Assembly (NCBI RefSeq): GCF_020035535.1
Contig: NZ_CP083350.1
Span: 2,490,501-2,554,500, forward strand
Origin: Ensifer adhaerens
Lineage (GTDB): Bacteria > Pseudomonadota > Alphaproteobacteria > Rhizobiales > Rhizobiaceae
DNA length: 64,000 nt
Direction of reading: 5' to 3'
In this document: piece after piece, positions 8,985 to 17,469 of the stretch
How the letters are laid out: each line of letters starts with the position of its first letter
How positions within the stretch are numbered: position 1 is the stretch's first letter
The notes under the pieces: generated by a model
Told to the model about the DNA's origin: nothing
The model's database searches: none
The model's input: the letters and a program-made list of their open reading frames with translations, nothing else
Made by a program: the position numbers and the translations under genes

Positions 8985-9956
8985 TCAGGCGACCGCGACG
9001 AGTTCGACGATGCGGTCGATCACCTGGTTGGCGGTGGTGCCGCCGGCATGGGCTTCGTAGGAAAGCACCAGCCGGTGGCGAAAGACGTCGTGCACGGTGG
9101 CCTGCACATCGTCGGGGGTCACGAAATCGCGGCCGTTCAGCCAGGCATGCGCCCTCGCAACCTTGTCGAGGCCGATGACGCCGCGCGGGCTGACGCCGAC
9201 CTGCAGCCATTTGGCGAGGTCCTTGTCGACCTTGTCGGGATAGCGGGTCGCCATGACGAGCGCGACGATGTAATTTTCGATCGCCTCCGAAACGGTGATC
9301 GCCGAAATCTCCTGGCGTGCGGAAAACACCGCATCCTGTGCGAGTTTTTCCGTCGCGTGATTGTTGGTTTTCGCGTGGATTTCCTCGGAGCGCACCAACC
9401 GCATGATGTCGGCCTCCGAGGCGGCGTCCGGGTAGTCCACCTGGATGTGCATGAGGAAGCGGTCGAGTTGCGCCTCGGGCAGCGGATAGGTGCCTTCCTG
9501 CTCGATCGGGTTCTGCGTGGCCATCACCAGGAACAGGTCCGGCAGCGTGTGGCTCTTGCCGCCGATGGTGACCTGACGTTCCTCCATCGCTTCGAGCAGA
9601 GCCGATTGCACCTTGGCCGGCGCACGGTTGACCTCGTCCGCCAGGATGAGATTGGCGAAGATGGGCCCCTCCTGAAAGCGAAACTCGCCCTTGCCGCCAT
9701 CGGAAAAATAGATCTCCGACCCGGTGATGTCGGCGGGCAGGAGGTCGGGCGTGAACTGGATGCGCGACAGCTCCGCGTCGAGGTTCTTCGCCATGCTCTT
9801 GATCGCACGGGTCTTCGCGAGCCCCGGCAAGCCCTCGACGAGCAAATGTCCGTTGCTGAGCAAGCCCAGCAGCAACCGCTCGATCATGCCCTCCTGGCCG
9901 ATGATCGCTTCGCCGATACGCTTGCCAAGCTGCTCGATATCGTCGCGTGCACCCAT
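8985..9956 (-). CDS. MoxR-family AAA+ ATPase
   Basis: This 323-aa ATPase shows Walker A GLPGLAKT (about residues 42-49), Walker B LILADEVNRA, sensor-like ATQNPIEQEGTYPLPEAQLDRF, and the MoxR lid region near the C-terminus (GVSPRG, LDKVARAHAWLNGRDFV). MoxR ATPases act as chaperone-like partners for VWA proteins. The ATG at 9956 was preferred over one 33 bp earlier because AGGA sits at the right distance. It is the first gene of the six-gene minus-strand operon running to 3517. Box B lies about 85 bp upstream. Confidence 0.92.
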   Translation of the reverse strand: MGARDDIEQLGKRIGEAIIGQEGMIERLLLGLLSNGHLLVEGLPGLAKTRAIKSMAKNLDAELSRIQFTPDLLPADITGSEIYFSDGGKGEFRFQEGPIFANLILADEVNRAPAKVQSALLEAMEERQVTIGGKSHTLPDLFLVMATQNPIEQEGTYPLPEAQLDRFLMHIQVDYPDAASEADIMRLVRSEEIHAKTNNHATEKLAQDAVFSARQEISAITVSEAIENYIVALVMATRYPDKVDKDLAKWLQVGVSPRGVIGLDKVARAHAWLNGRDFVTPDDVQATVHDVFRHRLVLSYEAHAGGTTANQVIDRIVELVAVA

Positions 9957-10040
9957 GAATTCCTGCTCCCTCTGCCTCTCCGGCAGCATCAGTCATCATG
10001 AAATTTCGGCAGAGCTTATTGTTAAATCAGGTCAATTGGA

Positions 10041-10060
10041 AAGAACGTAACAGTAACGAA
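10041..10060 (+). promoter_or_regulatory. Box B of the five-copy 20-bp element (moxR/bat side)
   Basis: The sequence is AAGAACGTAACAGTAACGAA, which differs from box A at two positions. It lies 85 bp upstream of the moxR start in the divergent moxR/FGE intergenic region. It has the same orientation relative to moxR as box A has to the sulfatase gene. Confidence 0.55.
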
Positions 10061-10120
10061 GACCTCGCGAGGACCACATTTGGGCGATTTTTCATCGAGG
10101 CCATGGAGGTCTTGTTTGCC

Positions 10121-10140
10121 ATCGTAACGGTTACGTACTT
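10121..10140 (-). promoter_or_regulatory. Box C of the five-copy 20-bp element (FGE side)
   Basis: On the minus strand this reads AAGTACGTAACCGTTACGAT, with the core CGTAACCGTTACG again a perfect dyad around one base. It sits 76 bp upstream of the FGE start and 60 bp from box B. The 260-bp divergent intergenic region therefore carries one copy per promoter. Confidence 0.6.
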
Positions 10141-10215
10141 TGGGCCGGAGAGGAATGGCGCTAGCTTGGATCGGCTTGGTGGTTGAACCTGCCACCTCCG
10201 GGAGATGGAAGCCGC

Positions 10216-11187
10216 ATGCAAGTGTCGCAGAAGATACCGCCTCTCAACGAAACGCCGGCAGCGATTAGCGCGCGAGAGCCAATCTGGATCGAAGGCGGCA
10301 CCTTCGTCATGGGCTCGGACAAGCACTACCCGGAAGAGGCGCCGGCGCATCCGGTGAAGGTCGACGGTTTCTGGATCGACGTTGCGCCGGTGACCAACCG
10401 CCAGTTTGCCGCCTTCGTCGAGGCCACCGGCTACGTTACCGAGGCCGAGAAGATACCGGACCCCAAGGATTATCCGGGCGCCTTGCCGGAGATGATGCGC
10501 GCTGGCTCGGTGATCTTCGATCCGCCGAAGCGGATTAACGGCAATAGCCCGTCGCAATGGTGGAACTTCAAGTTCGGTGCCGATTGGCGCCGGCCCTATG
10601 GGCGGCAGAGCAACATCCGCGGCAAGCTCGATCATCCCGTCGTCCAGGTCTCCTATCTCGATGCCAAGGCCTATGCGGCATGGGCGGGCAAGGATTTACC
10701 GACGGAAGCGGAGTGGGAGTTCGCCGCGAAAGGCGGGCTCGAAGGCGCGGAATTTGCCTGGGGTAACGAACTGGTGCCCGAGGGCCGCTTCATGGCGAAC
10801 ACTTGGCACGGCCTGTTCCCGACGGAAAATCTGAGGCCCGACGGCTTCGAACGGACCTCGCCCGTCGCAAGTTTCCCGCCGAACAGCTACGGCCTCTACG
10901 ACATGATTGGCAATGTCTGGGAATGGACGAGCGACTTCTGGTCGACCAAGCATCCGGCACCGGCGCAAAAGAGCTGCTGTATCCCCTCCAATCCGCGCGG
11001 CGGCGAGAGGGAAGCAAGCTTCGATCCGAGACAACCGACGATCCACATCGCCCGTCGGGTGGTGAAGGGCGGCTCGCATCTGTGCGCGCCCAACTATTGC
11101 CGACGGTATCGGCCGGCGGCGCGCCATCCGCATGAGGAAAACGCGGCGACTACCCATATCGGTTTTCGGTGTGTTCGGCGGCCCTGA
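10216..11187 (+). CDS. Formylglycine-generating enzyme (sulfatase-modifying factor, SUMF1/FGE)
   Basis: This 323-aa enzyme oxidises the active-site Cys of sulfatases to formylglycine. The N-terminal part has the FGE motifs WIEGGTFVMGSD and DVAPVTNRQFAAFV. The centre has LPTEAEWEFAAKGG and YDMIGNVWEWTSDFW. The C-terminal catalytic loop is GGSHLCAPNYCRRYRP, in which Cys290 and Cys295 correspond to the redox/copper-binding cysteine pair of aerobic FGEs. The likely client is the CTAGR sulfatase at 1718-3361. The ATG at 10216 has GGAAG just upstream; a TTG 33 bp earlier is less likely. The N-terminus lacks a clear signal peptide, so the protein is presumably cytoplasmic and acts before export. Confidence 0.93.
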   Translation: MQVSQKIPPLNETPAAISAREPIWIEGGTFVMGSDKHYPEEAPAHPVKVDGFWIDVAPVTNRQFAAFVEATGYVTEAEKIPDPKDYPGALPEMMRAGSVIFDPPKRINGNSPSQWWNFKFGADWRRPYGRQSNIRGKLDHPVVQVSYLDAKAYAAWAGKDLPTEAEWEFAAKGGLEGAEFAWGNELVPEGRFMANTWHGLFPTENLRPDGFERTSPVASFPPNSYGLYDMIGNVWEWTSDFWSTKHPAPAQKSCCIPSNPRGGEREASFDPRQPTIHIARRVVKGGSHLCAPNYCRRYRPAARHPHEENAATTHIGFRCVRRP

Positions 11188-11230
11188 TCCTGCCAGAGAC
11201 TTCGATTCGTTCCCGCAAGGAGGATGCGTG

Positions 11231-12277
11231 ATGACGGCAATAGCGATGCGGTCCAACTTCGTGCCGAGCAGGTACCGTTCGCGGCTCGTCGGCCTCCTGT
11301 TTCTGCTTTCTACGGCGTTCGCCGCTCCGGTTGCTGCGATTGCGGCTGATGCGCCGGCCGACAACCTTCCGTCGTGGAATGATGGCGAGGCGAAGACGGC
11401 CATCGTCGATTTCGTCGCGCGCGTGACCAGCGAGAACGGAGCCGACTTTGTGACGCCGGAGGAACGCATTGCCGTCTTCGACAATGACGGCACGCTCTGG
11501 ACGGAGCAGCCGAATTATTTCCAGGGCATGTTCGCCATAGATCGCGTCAAGGCGATGGCGCCGGAACATCCGGAATGGAAAGACAAGGAGCCAGTCGCTT
11601 CGCTTCTCAAGGGCGACATGGCGGGTGTTGCCGCTGCCGGAGAGAAAGGCATCGTCGAGCTCGTGATGGCGACCCATGCGGGCATGACAACGGATGCGTT
11701 CACCAAGACGGTCAAGGACTGGTTTGCGAACGCCAAGCACTCGCGCTTCGAGCGTCCCTATAACGAGATCACCTATCTGCCGATGCGTGAATTGCTCGAC
11801 TATCTCCGGGCAAACGGCTTCAAGACCTACATCGTCTCCGGCGGCGGCATCGAGTTCATGCGGCCGATGACCGAGCAGATGTATGGCATTCCGCCCGAAC
11901 AGGTCGTCGGCAGCAGCATTACGACGAAATACGACCTCGACGGCGACACGCCGGTGCTGACGCGCGAACCCAAGATCAACTTCATCGACGACGGTCCGGG
12001 CAAGCCCGTCGGGATCAACACCTTCATCGGCCGCCGGCCGATCTTTGCGGCCGGCAATTCCGACGGCGACTACGAGATGCTGCGCTGGGTGACGGCTGGC
12101 ACCGGCCCGCGCTTCGGCATGATCGTGCACCATACGGACGGCGAGCGCGAATGGGCCTACGACCGGCAATCGCCGGTCGGCAAGCTGGACAAGGCGCTGA
12201 CGGAAGCCGAGCAGAGGAACTGGCTGCTGGTCGACATGAAACAGGACTGGCGCAAGATCTATGCATTCGAGAAGTGA
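11231..12277 (+). CDS. Exported HAD-superfamily phosphatase
   Basis: This 348-aa protein has an N-terminal signal peptide (hydrophobic LVGLLFLLSTAFAAPVAAIA, probable cleavage near residue 39). The HAD motif I is IAVFDNDGTLW, with nucleophile Asp84 and acid/base Asp86. A motif II-like segment is TYIVSGGG, and a motif IV region is FAAGNSDGDYEML. It probably hydrolyses a phosphoester in the periplasm; the substrate cannot be read from sequence. The ATG at 11231 follows AAGGAGG at about 7 bp. It starts 43 bp after the FGE gene, so the two are likely co-transcribed from the box C promoter. Confidence 0.85.
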   Translation: MTAIAMRSNFVPSRYRSRLVGLLFLLSTAFAAPVAAIAADAPADNLPSWNDGEAKTAIVDFVARVTSENGADFVTPEERIAVFDNDGTLWTEQPNYFQGMFAIDRVKAMAPEHPEWKDKEPVASLLKGDMAGVAAAGEKGIVELVMATHAGMTTDAFTKTVKDWFANAKHSRFERPYNEITYLPMRELLDYLRANGFKTYIVSGGGIEFMRPMTEQMYGIPPEQVVGSSITTKYDLDGDTPVLTREPKINFIDDGPGKPVGINTFIGRRPIFAAGNSDGDYEMLRWVTAGTGPRFGMIVHHTDGEREWAYDRQSPVGKLDKALTEAEQRNWLLVDMKQDWRKIYAFEK

Positions 12278-12579
12278 GGGACCGCCGCGCTGCGCCTTCT
12301 TCGGTGCCGCCGGGCTCGGTTGAGGGGGCAAATCCGCCGATTATTGCGTCGGCGTCAAGGCTGTCGGCGCAAAGTTACTGTTACGTACTTCCGAAACGAA
12401 GCGTCTGTTGTCACGCTAACCATCGAGGGAGAGGTCCGTCCCTGCCGCCAGCCTTGGTTGAGCGCGTTGGTGGGCCGATGTGTCGTCACGGTCCCGGGAA
12501 AATGGTCCTTGAAAATGGCGCGCCAGCCAGTGGGGTTGGCGGCACGGTCATCGATTGTCGATCAGGCGGGTAGAAAACA
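12278..12579. other. Intergenic region with box D
   Basis: About 300 bp lie between the HAD phosphatase gene and a small ORF. The only structure I can support is box D at 12371-12390. No convincing coding frame with a ribosome site was found. Confidence 0.5.
12371..12390 (-). promoter_or_regulatory. Box D of the five-copy 20-bp element
   Basis: On the minus strand it reads AAGTACGTAACAGTAACTTT, matching the consensus over its first 17 bases. It lies 190 bp upstream of the small ORF at 12580, farther than the other copies, in the orientation expected for a plus-strand gene. Confidence 0.5.
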
Positions 12580-12855
12580 ATGCCCAACGCAGCCGGACAG
12601 CGCGGACTTTTGAAGCTTATGCTGAAGCTTCCAGCCTTGCGTGGCCAATTGCAACTCCTGAGCGCCAAGAACCTCTCACTTGCCAATCTTTGCGAGGCCT
12701 ATGAGGAAGCGAGTTCGATGCTTGACCGGCAACGCAGGCTTGATCCTCTGGATCATTCGATGATCTCGGAGTATGAATTGATCTGTCGCGAGATCGAAGA
12801 AGAGGTAATTTCGATCTGTATCATCGATTCAGGGCGCGAACCTAGTCCATTGTGA
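12580..12855 (+). CDS. Small helical hypothetical protein
   Basis: This 91-aa frame encodes a Lys/Leu-rich N-terminal stretch (LLKLMLKLPALRGQLQLL), then an amphipathic acidic helix region (NLCEAYEEASSMLDRQRR and EYELICREIEEEVISI). Periodic hydrophobics and charge suggest a real folded helical protein. The ribosome site is weak (GGTAGAAAACA before ATG). No family was recognised. It may be controlled by box D upstream. Confidence 0.45.
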   Translation: MPNAAGQRGLLKLMLKLPALRGQLQLLSAKNLSLANLCEAYEEASSMLDRQRRLDPLDHSMISEYELICREIEEEVISICIIDSGREPSPL

Positions 12856-13074
12856 TTAACAAATAGCCTTCTTGGGATCATGCATTTCATGCAAACCCCG
12901 TGAAAATTCTATGGGATTTTCGAAAGGTTCTTGCTCTGTTTTGGAATGTCTCATTTCCTTCGTGAAAATGTTTTGTGATGGCGCGATATTTTTCTTTTCG
13001 CCACTGCGGCTCTCGTCTAGAGTTCGTCTCGCGTTTGCACTCTCTTTGGGGTTGTGGGCAGCTGGGAGCGCATC

Positions 13075-14844
13075 ATGGAAGCCAGAAATGCGGGTCAAGC
13101 AGCTTTTGGTGTCGTCGCCGAATGTCACGCACGTGCTGCACTTGATCGTATTCTTGCCGATAGCCAGTTTCACGCGACCGAGCGCCATCGGAAACTCCTG
13201 CGCTATCTGGTCGATGAATTCTTCGCTGGCCGCTCAGGGCAGGTCAAAGCCTATACCATCGCGATCGACGTTTTCGGCCGGCCGACCTCTTTCGATCCGG
13301 CAACCGATCCGATCGTGCGTGTCGAAGCCTCGCGTCTGCGCGCCGCGCTGACGCAATATTACGAGACCGCCGGCGAGAAGGTCGGGGTTCGCATCGAGCT
13401 CCCCAAAGGCAACTACGTTCCTCATTTCGTGGCGAGCGACCGCTCGCCGGCCCCTGCGGAAGGCGCAACGGCTCCCGCGGAGACGGCGAGCGAGCCGGAA
13501 CAGCCGGTGGCTGTCGCGTCCGTCGCGGCACAGCCGAAGCGTCGTCCGTTCGGCCCGATTGCAGCCGCTGTCGCAGGCGTCGCGGCGATGGCCGGAGCCT
13601 TCTATCTCTCCGTCGTGGAGCGCCTTCCGTGGCAACCGGTGCTCTCAGCCAAGCCAACGATCGTCATAGACGTCGCTGCGGCCGGTGGAGCCGGCGGCGA
13701 AGAACAGCGGAAGGCGGGCGACTATCTGGTTCACGCGCTGTCGCAGTTCTCCGCGGTGCGCACCCTGGCGCAAGTGCCGGCCGCGGGTGTCGATGTTGCA
13801 TCGGTTACCGGCTGGGTCGCATCGGCACCGCCGGTGAAGCTGCAGGGGAGCAAGGAGTACCGGCTCTCGGTCGCTTACAGCGCCGACGTTCACGAGCATC
13901 AGGTTTCGTGGCAGGTCGTCGATACCCAAAGCAACGAGGCGCTCCGAGCGGGCACCGCGAAGGCGGCGCTCGATACTGGCGACGCGCGAACGGTTCAGGA
14001 AAGATTGCTGGCGCGGCTCGCCCGATCGCTCGCCGGCGAGGAAGGCGTCATCGTCAGCCTGGAGGCCGCGCGGCAACTCGTGACGCCTTCGATCGGCTAC
14101 GGCTGCGTGCTGCTCGCCGATGTTGCGCTGGCGCGGCTCGACGCGGAAGGCCTGGCGTCTGCGCATGCCTGCCTGGAAAAGTCGGTGACCTATCAGGCGG
14201 CCGATCCCGATGTGCTTGCAAGCCTCGCCATGGTGCTGGTGGCGACCGGTGAGGCGAGCACCTCGCCAACGGTCGCGGCCCGTGCGGTGAAGCTTGCGGA
14301 CAGAGCCGTGGCGCTGGCACCACAATCGAGCCAGAGCTATCTCGCCCAGATGCAGGCCCGTTTCGTTTCCGGTGACACGGAGGCCGCGTTCCTGTCCGGT
14401 CGCCGCGCTGCGGCACTCAATCCGCTCGATGATGCCATCCCGGCCCGGCTCGGCCTGCTGCTCTTCGTCAGCGGGCAATATTCGGAAGGCGTGAGCCTGG
14501 CGCGGGTGGCGGAGATGGGCTGCGAGTATCTGCACCGCGATGCCGCGCTCACCCTGGCGCTAGAAGAGTACCGGAACGGCAAGTACCGCGAAGCGCTGAC
14601 ACGCGCGCGCGAACTCGCCAACCCCGCCGACACTGCCGTCAACCTGCTCCGCATGGCGGCTGCCGGCCAGCTCGGCCTGACACGTGAGGCAACCAGCGCG
14701 CTGGACGGGTTACGCTGGAGCAAGAGCGGCAAGCCGCGGTCGATCGAGAGTGAGCTTGCCGCGCGCGGTTACGCGCCGGACCTGATCGCGCTTCTTGACG
14801 ACGGTCTGGGCAAGGCGGGCATTCGCCTCGCCGCCCTGCACTGA
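13075..14844 (+). CDS. Membrane-anchored TPR protein with adenylate-cyclase-type N-terminal regulatory domain
   Basis: The protein has 589 aa. Residues 20-120 hold a conserved rhizobial module (LDRILADSQF, ERHRKLLRYLVDEFFAGR, AYTIAIDVFGRPTSFDP, DPIVRVEASRLRAAL, RIELPKGNYVPHF). This module is found at the N-terminus of many TolB-like, cyclase or TPR proteins and resembles a winged-helix sensor domain. A Pro/Ala linker and a single membrane helix (about 160-180) follow, and then a C-terminal half with TPR-like helical repeats. No catalytic domain is visible. The ATG at 13075 has GGGAG upstream. It is a stand-alone gene; the function is probably regulatory (inference). Confidence 0.75.
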   Translation: MEARNAGQAAFGVVAECHARAALDRILADSQFHATERHRKLLRYLVDEFFAGRSGQVKAYTIAIDVFGRPTSFDPATDPIVRVEASRLRAALTQYYETAGEKVGVRIELPKGNYVPHFVASDRSPAPAEGATAPAETASEPEQPVAVASVAAQPKRRPFGPIAAAVAGVAAMAGAFYLSVVERLPWQPVLSAKPTIVIDVAAAGGAGGEEQRKAGDYLVHALSQFSAVRTLAQVPAAGVDVASVTGWVASAPPVKLQGSKEYRLSVAYSADVHEHQVSWQVVDTQSNEALRAGTAKAALDTGDARTVQERLLARLARSLAGEEGVIVSLEAARQLVTPSIGYGCVLLADVALARLDAEGLASAHACLEKSVTYQAADPDVLASLAMVLVATGEASTSPTVAARAVKLADRAVALAPQSSQSYLAQMQARFVSGDTEAAFLSGRRAAALNPLDDAIPARLGLLLFVSGQYSEGVSLARVAEMGCEYLHRDAALTLALEEYRNGKYREALTRARELANPADTAVNLLRMAAAGQLGLTREATSALDGLRWSKSGKPRSIESELAARGYAPDLIALLDDGLGKAGIRLAALH

Positions 14845-14864
14845 CAGGCGGCGGGGTTGGCTGC

Positions 14865-15890
14865 TCAGCTCTCGTCAGCCAGCCGCACGACCAGCTTGCC
14901 GAAATTGCGGCCTTCGAGCAGCCCGATGAACGCATTCGGGGAGTTCTCGATGCCGTCGACGACGTCCTCCTTGTAGCGAACCTCGCCGCTGGCGATCCAG
15001 CCTGCCATCTCCTGGTAGAAGGCCGGCCGCTGATCGGCGAATTCACGCTGGATGAAGCCGCGGATGAGCAGGCTCCGGCTCAGGACCTCGCGCATGACGC
15101 CCGGCAACCTGTCGCCGCCCGCTTGCGGGCCGCCGGCCTGGTTGTAGTGCGCGATCAGCCCGCACACGGGCACGCGGGCGAAGTCGTTCAGTAACGGAAA
15201 CACCGCATCCCAGACATGGCCACCGACATTCTCGAAATAGACGTCGATGCCTTTGGGGCAAGTGGCCGCGAGCTGCTCGGTGAAATCCGGCGCGCGGTGA
15301 TCGATCACCGCATCGAAGCCGAGTGTGTCGCGAACGAAGGCGCACTTGTCCGCACCGCCGGCGATCCCGACAGCGCGGGCGCCCTTGATGCGTGCGATCT
15401 GGCCGACGGCCGAGCCGACGGCGCCGCTGGCGGCAGCCACCACAACCGTCTCACCTGGCTTCGGCCTGCCGATTGTCAGCAGTCCCGCATAGGCGGTAAA
15501 GCCGGGCATGCCGAGAATGCCGAGTGCCGTCGATAGAGGCGCCGCCGATGGATCGAGCTTGCGCAGGTCCGCACCGCGCGACAGCGCATAGCTCTGCCAA
15601 CCGGAGTGGGAGAGCACGAAATCGCCGTCGCTGAAATCGGGGTGGCGCGAGCGGACGACGCGGGCCACCGTGCCGCCTTCCATGACCGCGCCGATCTCCA
15701 CCGGCTTGGCATAGGAGCGGCCGGCGTTCATGCGCCCGCGCATGTAGGGATCGAGGGAAAGATAGAGGATCTTCAGCAGAACTTCGCCTTCGGCCGGCTC
15801 CGGGATTGCCGTCTCTACGATGCGAAAATCGCTCGGCGTCGGTCGACCGGCTGGCCGGGCGGCAAGCAGGACCTGGGTGTTCTTGCTCAT
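14865..15890 (-). CDS. NADP-dependent MDR oxidoreductase (zinc-free, curcumin/prostaglandin reductase type)
   Basis: This 341-aa protein has the medium-chain dehydrogenase fold without zinc ligands. The N-terminal catalytic domain contains LDPYMRGRM. The nucleotide-binding domain has VVVAAASGAVGSAVGQIARIKG, and a segment YFENVGGHVWDAV follows. The C-terminus contains NFGKLVVRL, typical of the leukotriene B4 12-hydroxydehydrogenase/curcumin reductase family, which reduces activated double bonds with NADPH. The ATG at 15890 is preceded by AGAGGAAAG. It converges with the TPR gene, 20 bp away. Confidence 0.9.
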   Translation of the reverse strand: MSKNTQVLLAARPAGRPTPSDFRIVETAIPEPAEGEVLLKILYLSLDPYMRGRMNAGRSYAKPVEIGAVMEGGTVARVVRSRHPDFSDGDFVLSHSGWQSYALSRGADLRKLDPSAAPLSTALGILGMPGFTAYAGLLTIGRPKPGETVVVAAASGAVGSAVGQIARIKGARAVGIAGGADKCAFVRDTLGFDAVIDHRAPDFTEQLAATCPKGIDVYFENVGGHVWDAVFPLLNDFARVPVCGLIAHYNQAGGPQAGGDRLPGVMREVLSRSLLIRGFIQREFADQRPAFYQEMAGWIASGEVRYKEDVVDGIENSPNAFIGLLEGRNFGKLVVRLADES

Positions 15891-15995
15891 GATCTTTCCT
15901 CTGTAGGTACGTGGTAACATTTGCGGACGCAGCGACCGGTGCGCATTTGTGACACGAAACCGGGCGGTGACCTATCGGCCAGTTCTGACCCCGCC

Positions 15996-16043
15996 AAACA
16001 AAAAACTCCGCAGCCCGGCCACAAAGGCCCTGAGCTGCGGAGC
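15996..16043 (-). terminator. Rho-independent terminator of metY
   Basis: On the minus strand, CTCCGCAGC pairs with GCTGCGGAG, with an inner GGCC pairing, followed by TTTTTTG. It begins about 20 bp after the metY stop codon. Stem plus T-tract make this the clearest intrinsic terminator in the window. Confidence 0.85.
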
Positions 16044-16062
16044 CGGATACGCGATCGTGCCG

Positions 16063-17424
16063 TCAGGCCGCGTCGATCGCCTGACGGATATCGGCGATGA
16101 TGTCGTCGGCATGTTCGATGCCGATCGAAAGCCGGACATAGCCCGGCGTGACGCCGGTCTTGAGTTGATCCTCCTCAGATAGCTGCGAATGCGTCGTCGT
16201 CGCCGGATGGATGGCAAGCGAGCGCGCGTCGCCGATATTGGCGACATGGTAGAGCAGATTCAGCCCGTCGATGAAGCGGCGTCCCGCTTCGCGTCCATCC
16301 TTCAGTTCGAAGCCGACCAGGGCGCCATAGTGGCCGTTACGGAGATACTTCTCGGCACGCTTCTGTGTCTCGCCTTCCTGGAACTTCGGGAAGATCACGC
16401 GACCGACCTTCGGATGGGTGCGGAGGAACTCGGCCACCTTGATCGCGTTCTCGTTGTGCTGGCGGATTCTGAGCGGCAGCGTCTCCAGCCCTTGGATGAA
16501 CTGGAAGGCGTTCAGCGGACTGATGGCGGCGCCGAGGTCGCGCAACAGCACCGCGCGGGCGCGCAGGATATAGGGATGAAAGTCGATCGCAGCCGCCTTT
16601 TCCAGCCACGTCTTGCTCTGGTAGCTCAGGTCCGGCTCGTGCAGGTTCGGATGCCGCGCCTCATGTTCGTGCCAGGGAAAGCGGCCGCTGTCGATGATCG
16701 CGCCGCCGATCGACGTACCATGACCGCCGATATACTTCGTCGTGGAGTAGACGACGACGGCGGCGCCGTGTTCGAAGGGGCGAATGGTCAGCGGGGCTGC
16801 CGTGTTGTCGACGATCAGCGGAATGCCGAAGCGCAAGCCGACTTCGGCCACTTCGGCGATCGGAAAGACCTCGAGCTTCGGGTTCGGCAGGGACTCGGCA
16901 TAGTAGGCGCGCGTCCTGTCGTCCGTCGCCCGGGCAAAGGCTTCGGGGTCAGAGGCGTCGACGAAACGGACCTCGATGCCGATGTTCTTCAGCGTTGCGG
17001 CAAAGAGTGCCCAGGTGCCACCATAAAGGCCGGCCGCGCTGACTATGTTGTCGCCGGCGCGCGCAAGGTTCAGGAGGGCGAACGCAGAGGCCGCCTGACC
17101 GGAGCCGAGGGCCAGCGCCGCGGCACCACCTTCGATTTCCGCCAGCCGCTGCTCGAAAGCGTCCTGCGTCGGATTGGAGACGCGAGTGTAGAGATGCCCC
17201 GGAGCTTCCAGCGCGAAGAGCTTGTCGGCGCCATCGGTGCCGGGGAGCTGATAGGACGTCGTCTGGTAGATCGGCACGGCGACGGCGCCGCTTGTCGGGT
17301 CGAAGCGGTAGCTGCCGCCATGGAGTGCCAGCGTTTCGGGATGCAACTGTCCGCCGGCTTCGCGCAGGCCGCTCGGTGCCTTGATCTTGATTGCAGGTTC
17401 TTCCGGCTTCTGATGAATCGTCAT
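16063..17424 (-). CDS. metY: O-acetylhomoserine sulfhydrylase (PLP-dependent)
   Basis: This 453-aa enzyme of the Cys/Met metabolism PLP family makes homocysteine from O-acetylhomoserine and sulfide. Motifs are GGSYRFDPTSGAVAVPIYQTT at the N-terminus (typical of MetY), YTRVSNPTQDAFEQRLA, LGSGQAASAF, VDNTAAPLTIRPFEHGA, and the PLP lysine in YSTTKYIGGHG (Lys230). The start has AAGGAGA 8 bp upstream. The 45-bp gap from the upstream oxygenase gene suggests an operon. A terminator follows. Confidence 0.93.
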   Translation of the reverse strand: MTIHQKPEEPAIKIKAPSGLREAGGQLHPETLALHGGSYRFDPTSGAVAVPIYQTTSYQLPGTDGADKLFALEAPGHLYTRVSNPTQDAFEQRLAEIEGGAAALALGSGQAASAFALLNLARAGDNIVSAAGLYGGTWALFAATLKNIGIEVRFVDASDPEAFARATDDRTRAYYAESLPNPKLEVFPIAEVAEVGLRFGIPLIVDNTAAPLTIRPFEHGAAVVVYSTTKYIGGHGTSIGGAIIDSGRFPWHEHEARHPNLHEPDLSYQSKTWLEKAAAIDFHPYILRARAVLLRDLGAAISPLNAFQFIQGLETLPLRIRQHNENAIKVAEFLRTHPKVGRVIFPKFQEGETQKRAEKYLRNGHYGALVGFELKDGREAGRRFIDGLNLLYHVANIGDARSLAIHPATTTHSQLSEEDQLKTGVTPGYVRLSIGIEHADDIIADIRQAIDAA

Positions 17425-17469
17425 ACCATGTCTCCTTGGCTCTCAGGTTGATCGGCGCTGTCCGGTTAA

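Noticed and set aside
15905..15922. GTTACCACGTACCT upstream of the MDR oxidoreductase as a sixth copy of the 20-bp box
   Set aside because: Only the right half resembles the consensus, with an extra base. The left half is absent.
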